A stretch of 64,000 bases of DNA from Pontederia crassipes (lineage: Eukaryota; Streptophyta; Magnoliopsida; Commelinales; Pontederiaceae). Under the pieces are notes generated by a model. The model ran no database searches. It was not told where the DNA came from and was given only the letters and a program-made list of their open reading frames with translations. Below, in pieces: positions 36,760 through 48,514 of this stretch. Both the position numbers and the translations under genes were made by a program. Numbering within the stretch: the stretch's first letter is position 1; the number at the start of each line of letters is the position of its first letter. The stretch is from NCBI GenBank assembly GCA_030549335.1, contig CM060194.1, forward strand, positions 71,646,077 through 71,710,076. The letters run 5' to 3'.

Positions 36760-37490
36760 CCGCCCGCCATCGAGATCCACGCTTTCCAGATATACGCCCG
36801 TTGCCGACCATCACTACGCCCCAGATTCGCCCTCCGAGACCGTGTCCGTCCAGATCTGCTCCTCAGAGATGCCCTCCGTCCAGATCTGCCCATCGTCGAT
36901 AAGATTTGCGCCTTAGTGATCATCTTTGGCCAGATCCGCCCTCCACCGATGATATTTGCGCCTTAGATCCACCCTCCGAGACCGTGTTCATCCAGATCCG
37001 CACCTCAGAGATGCCCTCCATCTAGATCTGCCCGTGTCGACGAGATTTCGCCTCAGAGATCGTCTCCGTCCAGATCCGCCCTACGCCGACCATCGCTGCA
37101 CCTCATATCCATTCTCCGAGACCGTGTCCGTCCAGATCCGCCCGTCGTCGACGAGATCTACGCCTTAGAGACCGTCTCCATCTAGTTCTGCCCGCGGCCA
37201 CTAAGATCTTCCTCAGTCCGACCAGGTGCTTTCCCACAAGTGCTTTCTCCATCTTCTTTTTCATTTTCTCAGTGTCTCCCTCGATCCTACCAGTTCTCTT
37301 TGCCTCCAGGAAGCCGAGATCATCCTCGAGTTCTGCCGCTCCCGCTGGCTGTCGCGCACGTCGCCGCCCTGCCGCTCCTGCTGGTCGTTGTCACACATCG
37401 TCGACCAGCCGCTCCCATTGGCTGTTGTTGCACATCGCCACCCTGCCGCTCCCGTTGGCTGCCGTCGCACATCGCCGCCCTAGTGTAATG
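36760..37490. repeat. GC-rich short tandem repeats inside MULE 2
   Basis: Between 36800 and 37200 the phrase GAGACCGTGTCCGTCCAGATC and variants recur with spacing of about 60-110 bases. From 37340 to 37490 a second array built on GCCGCTCCCGTTGGCTG recurs at about 40-45 bases. Overlapping open frames in several phases are a result of the repeats. Confidence 0.75.
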
Positions 37491-37688
37491 AAGTTTTGTT
37501 AAACAATATGTACTTAGTGTTAAGCACTCTATTATTTCTGTTAATCACATTGTCGCGGACATTAGTTTCTTCATGTTCATGCACGCAATTTAGCTATTGA
37601 TAAGAACAACTACATACTTCATACTTCATTCATGGTTGATGCATGCATTTATCTTTTTGTTTCGCAGGTCACTAAATTTATCATCGGC

Positions 37689-38159
37689 ATGTCTTCTTTT
37701 ACTTCATTGACATCACGTCCTTCGAATGAATTAGATAGTCCTTATTGCGCATGTGGAGATAATACAATATTGCAGACCTCATGGACAAGTAATAATCCCA
37801 GCAGATGATTTTGGGGGTGCCCTCATTATCGGGTATATAATAATGTATTTTGTTCTTCATTTGTCTTATCGGTTGTTTGATCATATGTTTTCTTACAGGG
37901 TAAACGTCCGTCTGAATATTGCGGTTTTTTTCGGTGGTTCGATCCAACTATGGATGATAGACACCGAAATACTTTAAGAAGGATGCTCAATGATGATGAA
38001 AAAGCTCAAAGACGCAAATCATATAAATAAAGAGTCATTTTAATAGAATTGCTCGATAAAATTGTCGCATATGAAAATATGGCAAAAAGAGATAAAATAG
38101 TGTATTTAGTTATTGGAATGATAATATCATTTGTATTAGTTAAAATGAACGTTCTTTAG
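37689..38159 (+). pseudogene. GRF-type zinc-finger gene, broken by two stops
   Basis: Exon 1 is 37689-37832 and exon 2 is 37899-38159, with a 66-base GT-AG intron, phase 0. The reading gives YCACG, then LQTSWTSNNPSR, a TGA at 37806-37808, FWGCPHY, then (exon 2) CGFFRWFDP. This is the layout of the plant zf-GRF domain (CxCG...TSWT..NP.R.F..CP...CGFF.W.DP). A second stop, TAA 38028-38030, separates it from a coiled-coil-like part and a hydrophobic C-terminal segment (VYLVIGMIISFVLV) ending at TAG 38157-38159. Short plant GRF proteins commonly end with a coiled coil and one membrane helix. TGA may come from a CGA Arg codon by C to T. It lies within MULE 2, which suggests capture or carriage by the transposon. 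Function of this class is largely unknown. Confidence 0.85.
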
Positions 38160-38469
38160 TTGCAAAGTTTGTATTTGTATTGGACAACAAATTCATGTAT
38201 TAAAGTTTGTATTTGTATGGTATATTATTTGAATTCCTTTGCTTTTCGAATTCGTGTATTAACATCTTTGTCGATTGCATTCCTTTGTTTATCAAATTTG
38301 TGTATCATCATCATCATCATGGAATTCCTCGAATATATTTTTTGAATTCCTTGAACTCGTAAATAAGAATAGGACGATCAATATGTTGTGAACTCATAAA
38401 TAAGAATTAAGCAAGCTACGAGGATTGACAAGAATGGCCTTTGTGTAGGTGATCTACATATATTAAGGA

Positions 38470-38650
38470 CATTGGATTGAAGATCAAGGAACATATAACA
38501 TCCAAAAGGAATATATAACATCCAAAAGGAATATATAACATCCAACAACATCCAAGATCAAGAAACATACAACATACAACATATGCAGTATCCAACATAT
38601 AACATCCAAGATCAAGAAACATACAACATACAACATATGTAGTATCCGGG
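38470..38650. repeat. Short tandem repeats (AACATCCAA...) inside MULE 2
   Basis: A 20-base unit with ATAACATCCAAAAGGAATAT occurs about twice. It is followed by two copies of a unit of about 60 bases containing AACATCCAAGATCAAGAAAC and ACAACATATG. Confidence 0.85.
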
Positions 38651-39599
38651 CGGCGTAGTACGAGAGCGGTCAGGGCGTGTGACGGCGGTGAGCGTGAACG
38701 GAAGGGTGGCTGCGTGCGACAATGATCAGCGGGGGCAGAAGGGCGGCAACGTGCGAGGAAGGTCACCAGGGCAGCGGTATGCGATGATAGTCACCGGGGG
38801 GGCGGAACGCGCGACGGTGGAGGCAGGGAATCGGGTTTCCTGGATGCGATGACAAAGGTCGTTGACCACAAAAGTGGAAAAGAATACAAATGACAATGGA
38901 GGGGAAAGCATCTACGAGGTCGTAGGCGGTCACCGAGGCTTAGATCTGGTCGGCGTCCGTCAGATCTGATCTGCGTCCATCGTTATCCGTCGATGGCGGG
39001 CGGATCTGGTCAGACGTGGTCGCGGAGGCACAACGTTCGTCGTCGATAGTCAGATCTGGACGAAGACAGTCCCAAAGGCGTAGATCTCGTCGGCGGGTTC
39101 TGGTTGGATGTGGTCATCGAGGTGCAATGATCATCGACGGAGGGCGGATCTAGTCAGCGGTGGGCGTAGATTTGGACGGACACGATCTGGAAAGCATGGA
39201 TCTCAGCGGCGGCGGGCGGATCCGGACAAACGAGGTCTCCGATGGTAGATCTTGATGGCACCGAGGAAGGGGGAGAAGCTCGGCGTCGGAACAATGATTG
39301 TGTCAGTCGCCCGTTGAAATCCAGAGAGTAAAAGAGGTGAGAGAGAGCGAGAGGGTAAAAGAGGTGAAAAAATCTTACCTTCGCGCTTTTGTACCATGAG
39401 TGAGAGAGAGAACCGGACCGGGGGTGATTTTTTTCCCATCGTTGGGCCGCCTCCACACTTTCCATCTAAGCCGGCCTCCACACTAGATGAGGCCGGCTTA
39501 GATGCGTGCCCGTCCGATGCGAAATGGACATGCGCAATTTAATGGGTGGACTCTTCCCCCATTTAAGTTGAGGGAACACCCATTAAATCCTTCTCTCTT

Positions 39600-40111
39600 T
39601 CTTTTAATTGTTCATCAATAAATCATTGCACCCCTTTACTCGAATAGAGGCATACCGATTTACATGTATATCCAATATAAACATAATTTACAAATGATCC
39701 AATTTTTTTACCTCAACATAATTCATCCAAAATTCTTGTGTACTTTTCGAGTTCTTTACCCAACTCCTTTTGCATAAATTAATTATCAATATGTACATAA
39801 AATAGAATAAAAAATCACAAATTATAATGCAATTAATGAAGTGAATAAAATAGAAGTTACCATTTTTTGCAATAGTGATTATATATACACAATTACCAAT
39901 ATGTAGGTAAGTTTCATGATTGGATGCCCAAATTTCTTTTGGGTTTTCATACTTCAATTTATATGCTTCAATCGACCACTTGTTCAATAATTCAATCAAT
40001 ATATTTTCACTTATCCAATTTGACTTTTGTTTCTAAACTCATGTGTATGACAAAAGCAAATACAATCTTTTCTAATAAAAAATTTTAAAAACTTTTCACA
40101 TTTGTTCGTAT
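39600..40111 (-). pseudogene. Possible CACTA TNPA/Ptta-type coding remnant
   Basis: A minus-strand open frame 39999-39688 reads LLNKWSIEAYKLKYENPKEI, then ASNHETYLHIG, an intron-like break, and TQEFWMNYVEVKKLD. This loosely resembles the plant transposase Ptta/En/Spm region of CACTA elements (KN..S....HTGGS). A continuation at the other side of MULE 2 (36425-36290, minus) looks like an acidic, Gln-rich tail. The frame is broken by stops. Assignment is weak and rests on context with the CACTACAAGAAAA end at 34781. Confidence 0.35.
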
Positions 40112-40121
40112 GCTTAGCATC

Positions 40122-41373
40122 AAGGTTGTCAATATCACTTTTCGAGCTAGGATCATAAGGGTTTCCGAAGATCGAGAATCAAAAGATCAAATCGAGGATC
40201 ATATGATCCTATATGTGAATAAAATATATTATTTTTTAGGGTAAAAAAGTTGAGAGTGATGCTCACAACATAAATTGATGAAATCAATTTAGAGACAATC
40301 CCAAATAAGAACAATAGCAAGCCAAGCTTAATTCATAATAGTGAAATGTTTAAATACAAATTAAAATTAACATAGCCACATTATCACATAGATATCTTGT
40401 TGCTGGTACGATACCCAAAACTCATTTAACTACTAGTTGGTACTTTGTAGTTAGTACAAATCTAAAGGACATGGAGAAGATATTAAGATTTCGGAACTTA
40501 GAAATCATACATGAACATTTCGTGACTCATAAACATCTCAAAGCAAAAACATTAAAAAAGAGACTCACCGGATGACAAAATGTTGTAAGTCTCATAGTTG
40601 TTGGAACTTGGACTGCAACAACAAGGTTGAGTGCTTTACAATGAGGGCTGAGAACCACCGAAGGAAGTACCAGAGTCGTTGGTCGATGAAGGTCAAGCAG
40701 CGTCTGGTAGTGACATCCTGACGTGCAGCAACGGTGTTGGAGAACAAGCAAGCGGCGGTAGGAAGTAGCAGCTGCAACGGAGGTCAAGCGTGAGAAGGGA
40801 GGGGTGCGAGCAGCAGCACGTTGGAGATCAGGTAGGCTGCGTGAGGTGGTGGGATCAGGCGGGCAGCAACGATGTTGGAGATTAGGCGGGCAACAACGAT
40901 GTTGGAGATTATGCAGTGGGCGGGCAACAACGACATTGGAGATTAGGCGGCGGACAGGCGAGCAACAACGACTTTGGAGATCAGGCTAGCAACAACGAGA
41001 GGCAGTGGAGAACAAGCCGGCAATGTCCGAAGACGGTGGAGATTAGGCGAACTATTGCAGTCGAGAATGAAGAATCATGCACAACCGACTGTCGAGCATC
41101 TGGTACTATATCTTAAATTGTGCCTATGTGAACTATGATGACTGAGTAAAGGGCGAAGAAAGAAATGAGGGTTTGGCTAGGGCTATTAGTTTGGGTTTTT
41201 TTAATGTTGATATTTTTTTATATCATATGATCGGTAGGATCGCACTATTCGATTGATCTTACGATCCTGCGATCGATCCACCTATGATCCTATGAATTCG
41301 ATCTTCAAACTGATATCGAGTTCGCAAGCCTCCTACCAGATCGTAGGATCCTGCAAGCGATCCTGACAACCTT
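40122..41373. mobile_element. Mutator-like element (MULE) 3 with short tandem GC-rich payload
   Basis: A perfect ten-base duplication GCTTAGCATC flanks it (40112-40121 and 41374-41383). The ends read AAGGTTGTCAATATC at the left and, from the other strand, AAGGTTGTCAGGATC at the right. Subterminal regions on both sides have many GATCCTA/TAGGATC motifs. A 9-11 base duplication points to a Mutator-like element, although the inverted ends are short compared with MULE 1 and 2. The GC-rich centre (40560-41120) holds tandem repeats. No transposase is visible. Confidence 0.88.
40850..41060. repeat. Short tandem repeat with 27-base core inside MULE 3
   Basis: GGGCARCAACGAYGTTGGAG and close variants recur with GCARCAAC at 40863, 40890, 40924, 40962 and 40989. 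Spacing is 27, 34, 38 and 27. The variable spacing comes from short insertions of GGCGG-like bases. Confidence 0.85.
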
Positions 41374-41383
41374 GCTTAGCATC

Positions 41384-43648
41384 CCGCCAAACATCAATGT
41401 ATAAATTGTTTTTATCTAAAAACTACAATCAAATGCATAGTTTGAAAAAATGAAATGTTGTACCATCCGAAATTACTTCAAATTCTCTTAACCACATTTA
41501 TCTCATAAAGGTGAGGAATTCAACCCAATAATTCAGTTTCAAATCCTTCATATGAAGATGAATTTTCATAATTTCTATACTTTTATATTATAATATTTCC
41601 ATCTAATAGTTCCTTCACATAAGAATTGACACAATTTACAAATAAAATTTATGATTTTTTTATTTCCTTCAATAAATTCTTGTGTAAGTCCTAAACAATG
41701 AAAATAATTTTATTATACATGCACTGATGATGATCCTGAGAAAACATAAATTTTGGTAATAAATTATATCTTTAATTAGTTTTTATACTCCTAGATGAAA
41801 TTTATAAACTAAATATAAAGAAACAATAAAATAAATGATAAAATACAAAGGAAAACAATTAAATTGGTCAATTAAGTAAATTAAAGGATACATATCAATA
41901 AAATAAAGTAAATGGGAAAATATAATGAAACGATTAAATAAAATAAATGACATAAAATAATTAGATAAGGTAAACAACAAAAATATAAAGAAACAATTAA
42001 ATTGATCAATTAAATAGAGTTGACATGTATTTTTTTATTTTCATATTCAGACATGAAATAAATAAAAACATCACAAATTAATTAATTTTAAAATCATAAA
42101 AAAAAGCACCGCCACCCCGTTGAGGGCGGATCCGACGTGGCGAAATCCAACCCTTGGTGGGAGCGACGTGCCTAAAAAAGGAGGAACGACGATGGCCGAA
42201 GCTGTGAAAAATCATAATATTTAAATGTTAATATCAAAGTAATAGTTGCACGTTGTAAATATTTAAGAAATATAATATATTAATTAATATAATATTAATA
42301 TCAGAAGTTTCGCTTTTCATAGATTTAGGGCTCGTTTGGCTTAGCTGATATAGAATAACTGATAAGTTGAAGTGCTGATAAGTATTTTATTGGTTGAAAC
42401 TTATTTTTAAAAATAAGTAGTTACAAGTTTGGATAAAACTACTTATATTAGTAACAACTAGTTAGTTATGAAACAACTAACTGACTTTAAAATGATAATG
42501 CATTAAAGTTGAAGAATATCATTTGTGAAAATTACTCTCGATAAAGAGTTTACGTTTCTTGGAACTTTAGCCGATGTCATACGGGCAATCATTCTCATTG
42601 ATAATTGCGCCTTTTCTAAGAGCTTACCCAGCAATTTCCATCATTAACTATGTTACACGACGATCGTACAACTTCTATTGTTGCGTTACCAGGTTATTTT
42701 GGATCAAAACCAGGCTTTCATCATATTCTTATTGCCGAATCTGTTAGTATATAAGCTTTGTGTTTGAGAACCTTGGCATTTTGGTCACAACACCTTTTTC
42801 TTTTAACAGAAATTTGAGCTCTATGTCTTTGCTCTTGGTCTTACCCACTTGCCCAAGATTTTTGTTATGCCTGAATGAGTTTTCCATTTCCATATTTTTT
42901 TGGTTTTGGGGGATTCATATCCAATGCTTGGGGAAGCAATTTCTCCCATTTGGATATGGATTTAATGCTTGTCCTATCGAGTTCAGCTGGTAGGACCCTC
43001 CTCCCAGCTCTCTCCTTTGTTTAATGAAGAATAAAATGAAATTACAACAATATATTTTGGAATAGCAATTATCATTCTTAACCTCGCTTTTATTTTAAGC
43101 ATCATTTTAGCGCATTACCAATTTAATTAATCAGTACTTCTGATTATCACTTGAATAAATTATTCTTATTTAAATTATCAATAATATCAAAATTACAGTG
43201 TTTGACGAGAGTGTTGATAGTGTAAATAATGCCTATAATTGTTAGAGAGCAAATTAACAAAATATTTTAAAATTATTTTACATTTTCATCATATAGTATC
43301 ATAAATAAAAAAATAGAAAATATAGATAAAATAAAATGAGGTAAAAGTAAGAGTTATTTATAAAAAAAATTCATAGATATATTAAATGATATTTATTCAG
43401 TAATAAAATATTTAAAATTTAATAAATGATGTAATGAATATTTTTATCAAAATATATGTAAAGTAATTGATAATTTAAAAGGTCACGTCTCGTTTGTTAT
43501 CCGAATTATAAGTGATGTAATAATTAAAATTAATAAAATAATTAAAATTATCTATAATTAGTCACGGTCAATTAAAACAAAGCAATGAACTCTAAGAATT
43601 TTAAATAAAATAATATTTTATCTGAAATATACCAAATAATCTCTTGAG
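41384..43648. other. AT-rich stretch, probably CACTA interior then MITE-like DNA
   Basis: No intact gene was recognised. Up to about 42100 this may be further interior of the CACTA element. At 42330 GGGCTCGTTTGGCTTAGCTG looks like a MITE terminus, but no partner end was found. Bases 42760-42993 have an open frame without motifs. Confidence 0.45.
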
Positions 43649-44410
43649 CTACGTTTGGTAGGAGAATTTGGAGATAACTTTAGTTCTCGAGAATTAATTG
43701 ATTTGATAAAAAAATTTGGATTAGTATTTGGATGAAAAAGTGTAATGATAAAAATTTTAAAAGTTGATGTAATGGATAAGTTTTAGTAGATGTTTGAATA
43801 AAAAATGAGAACTAAGAATATAATTTATTATTTTATGAAATATAAAATTATAGTAAATAAGAATATGTTATTAATATTATAATTTACGTAAATCGTTATA
43901 TTATTAATATTATTTTTATTTATTTTGATTAAATCTTTTACATATTATTATTTTTATTTATTTTGATTAAATCTTTTAAATATTACTAATATTATAATTT
44001 ACGTACATTTTAAGATCCAAAAATAATATATTTTTTAAAAAAATAATTGACTAGTTTAATTAATAAAATATTTATTAATTATTAAAATTAATTATTTTAT
44101 AATTTTTAATTAATAATATTTAATTAATTATTTTATAATATCCCTAATAATGTATTAATATATTCTAAATTATATATACATACATTATAAAATAATTAAA
44201 AAATAGATGAAAAATAAAAAAAAGTAAAAGATTGCGACTGAAAAGACATGAAGTTGAAAAAAAAAAGGCAAATGTTCTTCGGCAAGAACTTTCGGCTGAA
44301 ACATTTGGCCAAATATTCCGATCAAAAATTACGTGACGAAAAATTTTAACTTTCGAAGTTTCCGTCAGCATTTGAGAATAAAACATATTATTCTCGCGCC
44401 TTGTTCCCAA
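43649..44410. mobile_element. hAT-like MITE, copy B (inverse orientation to copy A)
   Basis: Bases 43650-43860 are the inverse complement of about 12780-13000 in copy A, including TAAGTTTTAGTAGATGTTTG and GTGTAATGATAAAAATTTTA. The other end (44290-44370) shares TTTCCGTCAGCATTTGAG and ACGTGACGA with the hairpin end of copy A. CTCTTGAG at 43641-43648 and TTCTTGAG at 44411-44418 may be an 8-base target duplication with one mismatch. Unlike copy A, the perfect 31-bp hairpin is not kept. Confidence 0.6.
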
Positions 44411-45003
44411 TTCTTGAGATTAAAATTTAAAAAGACAGGAACTAAATTATCGCCCATCGTTCAAAGATCGACTCACTGAAGAAGAAATAAATGATGGAAC
44501 GTATATCATGCAGTCAAACTCGTTGAATTCCTCATTCCCTCTTTTATTTCTTATACTTTTTTTAGTGGTCAATGAATTCGTCTAGTTCTAGGCTTTGACG
44601 AAGAATAAGAAAAACAAAAAGTGGGCGAATAATTTGTCCCCATCTCCCTGCATGCAGTTAGCTTGTTTTGCATGACATTGAAGGAAAGAAAATACACTCG
44701 GGCGATTTTTAGGCTCCCAACTAATAACTTATTTATTTTAAAAGAATTCGTCCCGTGTTAATTATATATCTTCTATATCGTACAAGCGATTATAATTAAA
44801 TAATCACGATCGAATAAACACATAATTCGTCTATCTTATCGATCGTTTAATGGAAGGTGTCATGACTCATTGGAAATGAAAAAAAAGCACTTGAACTGGA
44901 GGGTGTTATTTGAATGCCAACACTTTAATTAGTATGGATAAAATTTATCAACCACATCAGGGACAAGTAATTTGTTGCTTCCAATTTTTTTCTCCCTTCT
45001 TTC
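44411..45003. other. AT-rich intergenic stretch
   Basis: No gene or repeat was recognised here on either strand. Confidence 0.5.
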
Positions 45004-45500
45004 TAGAGGTGTAAGCAAAAAATAAAAAAACGGAAAACTTAAAAAATTGATCCGACCTGACCTAAAATTTTTAGGTTTTTTTAAATTTAAAAAAACTTAA
45101 GCAATTTTGAAATTAAAAAAAAACATCCGAGAAGCCCCATGAAAATCTACATAATTAAAATTATATAAAAATATATTACTATTATACTTAAATACTTATA
45201 GTTTATATGGAATTACTTAGTAAACATGATATTTTTCTCATTATATGTAAAGAAAATCTCTATAATCATAAATAATAGGATTACAACGTATAATATGTAA
45301 TTAATATCAATTTATAAAATACAACACTAGTTACATCACTTCATATTATCAATATCTTTTATTAAATACAAAATTTATAAAAAATTTAGGACCCCAAAAA
45401 AATTGATTAGGTTTTTTGTAATTCTAAAAAACCATCGGAAAAAAATAGGGTAGTCTTTTTAACCGAAAAAATCCACCCGACCGTACTACTTTCAACCCTA
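45004..45500. mobile_element. hAT-type MITE with perfect 8-bp target duplication
   Basis: CTTCTTTC flanks both sides (44996-45003 and 45501-45508). The ends TAGAGGTGTAAGC and, from the other strand, TAGGGTTGAAAGTAG form a short imperfect inverted repeat of the hAT type. The interior is AT-rich with runs such as CCTAAAATTTTTAGG near 45061. It is 497 bases long with no coding sequence. Confidence 0.8.
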
Positions 45501-45508
45501 CTTCTTTC

Positions 45509-48469
45509 TTAGCATTAGAATTATACATGGGTTAATAATAAGGCTTTTCTAATAGCAGATTTACTCGGGGCACAACACATGTTTTGGATGAATCTGACAG
45601 AAAAAGGCACTCCTAATTGGAACATTATTTGCAACCAAATAAGATGCTAATAAGCTGCAAAATATCATCATTGAATAAAGATAATCTTCATTATTCTTAT
45701 TCCTCCAACTATGTTGTACCAGATTTAGTAGTTTTTTTTTATATGTGAAGATAAAACATTAAAAAGTAAACATTTAACAAACAAGTATTTGCTAGAAAAA
45801 ACGACATTTGAGCTTCACTTTAATGTACCTTTAAATCACTCTTTTATTTTGGAGGAATGTTGAATATTTTTTAACCATTAATTTGTTTATTGACAATTTT
45901 TATAGTCGGATATTAGATTTTATTTAAATGTATTACTTATTTAAATCGTTGATAACTCATAAGTGACATCATTTATCATATATTTTGAAGGCACATTAAA
46001 CTCCGGCATGAACTTGTTGATTTCAATGGTCTGTTTCAAATATGGCAGAGGCCTCGGTTGAACAAAGAACAAAATGTGTTGCACGTACTCAAATCATAAA
46101 ACGAACTAAATACCTCAGAGAAATTGCAGACGTACGTAGTCTGGAAATCAAAATTGTTAAAAATTAATGAACCATTTCATTGCGTGCATATATTGATGTA
46201 ATTTTGCTCGAAATTATTAACATCCGATTAATTGGAATTCGATAAAATAATAACTTGGGCGTATTTTGCTCCGCAGTGTGTGTCTGTTAGAGGTCGCTGT
46301 CTCACCCCCAGCACAAATAAATGAAAGGCGTGCATGGAAGAAGAAGAGCTCATCCTCTTCCTCCTCCTCCATTGGTGGTCTTGTCCAGCCCAACGTTGTA
46401 CTGCGTGTCAATTCTCGTCGTCTTTAATTAATTAATCAACCTTCTCTCACACAAGACGTACGCGCACACGGAGGTTGCATATGATATTAGGCTATATACC
46501 TTATAGCAGAACTGAACGACTAGTATGATTAAATCGATTCAAATTGGCTGAAAAATTGGATCTTAAAATGACATAAATTTAAGATAAAAATTCCACTACG
46601 CACTTCGTCTATTTGATCGATTGCTTTATACTCTTTTTAAATACATTCTCGTACACCCATACCTTCAAAATAAATGAGAATTAGGGTGGGGTGAGTGCGT
46701 CTCCTCGTTTAAAAATTTAGATTTTTATGAACGTAAAGAAAATTTATCGAGAGTTTCACATATTATTATTAAGCACACAATGCAAGATAATTTTATCGGA
46801 TTAATTGAGTTTGATGGCACGTGAACAGTGCGTATAATCACTAACGTCGTACGAATTAGATCATCGACATTACTTTTCAGACATCGGAATTAGTAATAAA
46901 AAATAAATTATTTATTAAATTATTAATAATCCTATTGAAAATTTGAAATAATGATGACGACGATAATAGGAAAGAAAAAAATTGTTACTGTGCGGTGGTT
47001 GGGGCCTACTATGGGCACATATTTATGCAAGGGCAAATGGGCAATTAATGGAAACGAGGGTGACATGCATGCATTCATTTGGTTGTTTTGTTTTGTTTTG
47101 TTACTTTGTTTGGTTGGTTGGCTTCCTGTCAACATGGACGACTTTGGCCGTGCCAGTAAAGCCACTTCCTCCGCTGCTGACTGACTTGTTAGGCTGGACT
47201 TAACTTGTGCATGAAAATTAATAATGATTGTTAATTGTATACAATAACATAAATAAATGAGGATAAATTTTGATCCCCCCTTATTTTATGACCAACTAGA
47301 TTGCTTTATGCTCATAAAACAACATTAATTATATTGTTCACAAAAAAATGTTATATAATATTTGGTAATAGAGCTTTGCGTAGGATTTGGTAGTCATTAA
47401 GGAGCCTTTGATTCTGAAATAAAGTTGAATGGAATAAAGTAAGAAAATAATATATATATTTGAAAAGTTAAATATATTCATATTCTAGCTTTTGTTTGAT
47501 CCGTAAGAGAATAAAATTTTGAAATATAGTATTTTATAATTAAAACATTCTAGTATAAATTGTTGATACCAATTATTATTATAACAAGAAGAAAACTTTA
47601 CTAACAATATAGAATTAAAATAAAAAAGAAAACATGATTAACAAGTACGGGAATAAAATTATTCTGACAAATGAGAAGAATAATTATATTTTTTTAATTT
47701 GAGATTAAACATAGCAGTTTCATAATCTTTTAGACGATTTCATAGAAAATGAGATTTGATGTCGATAATATATCAATAGTTCATGATTTATTCTCAAATC
47801 AAGTGGCCCGATTTTGTGTTATGCCCCTTTTTTTATTTGATAAAATATATATTACAAGAAAAAGAAAGCGTTCGAACTGGGGCGGTTTAATTTTCGATAT
47901 CAGTAATACTACGAGTTGAGTTATGAAATAAGGTGAAAATAAAAAAAAATAAAATGGAACGCTGTGATCCGAAGGGATGGGATTCTATTTTGAGTGGATC
48001 CATCTTATTTTTATTTAAAAAATATTTTTAAATACAATAGAGTTTTGGTATTTAATTTTCTTTTTCATTTTTCAAGCTCTTTCTTGGACCCCTATTTTTT
48101 TATTTTCTGGATTTTCTAAAAGATGTGTCCATTTTAGAATGATTCATGTGGAAAAAAGGAGGATTCTTTTGTTATATAGTTGTACTATTTCTTATCCCTC
48201 AATTTTTTTTACAAAAAAAATGTAGCATTTCAAAGTAAATATGGGCGTTGTCCATTCAACTACCCCCATTTTTCTACATTACCGTGTTATCATAGTTTAT
48301 TAAAGTACTTCTGGTATGAATGAGCAATTCGGTGGCTTCAATTTCAACTTCACAACATTATCAAATTAAACGAGCTGTCACAGCAGCATGCTGTATCAAA
48401 TTAGACGACTTGTGCGTATTATTCTAAAAGTTTTGACTTGCAAACGAATAGGTTTTGTTCTGTGTCCTT

Positions 48470-48512
<43 letters not shown>
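45509..48512. other. AT-rich intergenic stretch
   Basis: No gene was recognised. The open frames at 46217-46411 and 46932-47203 lack motifs. AGGAGCCTTTGATTCTG at 47400 resembles a MITE end but has no clear partner. A (TA)n tract at 48473-48511 borders the next element. Confidence 0.5.

Positions 48513-48514
<2 letters not shown>

Larger units (their letters stand above)
36426..39590. mobile_element. Mutator-like element (MULE) 2 carrying a GRF zinc-finger pseudogene
   Basis: A perfect nine-base duplication TTCTCTCTT flanks it (36417-36425 and 39591-39599). The ends start GGATTTAATGGGTGTNCC and are inverted over at least 380 bases (36426-36810 against 39205-39590), sharing TCGCATCGGACGGGC, CATCTAAGCCGGCCTCATC and GAGCTTCTCCCC. 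Inside the arms is a GCCGGCCT.../AGGCCGGC hairpin. The interior contains GC-rich repeats, a broken two-exon GRF zinc-finger gene and short tandem repeats. No transposase gene was recognised. It sits in DNA attributed to the CACTA element. Confidence 0.93.

Noticed and set aside
40850..41060. Possible CRISPR-like array
   Set aside because: Spacing varies, the spacers are repeat-derived, and this is plant nuclear DNA. It is a short tandem repeat in a transposon.
42330..42500. MITE start (GGGCTCGTTTGGC) near 42330
   Set aside because: It looks like a common plant MITE terminus, but I could not find an inverted partner end or target duplication.
44165..44410. 81-codon minus-strand frame in MITE copy B
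   Set aside because: It lies entirely in MITE sequence and has no counterpart frame in copy A.
47400..47990. MITE-like end AGGAGCCTTTGATTCTG
   Set aside because: No convincing partner end or duplication was found within 1 kb.
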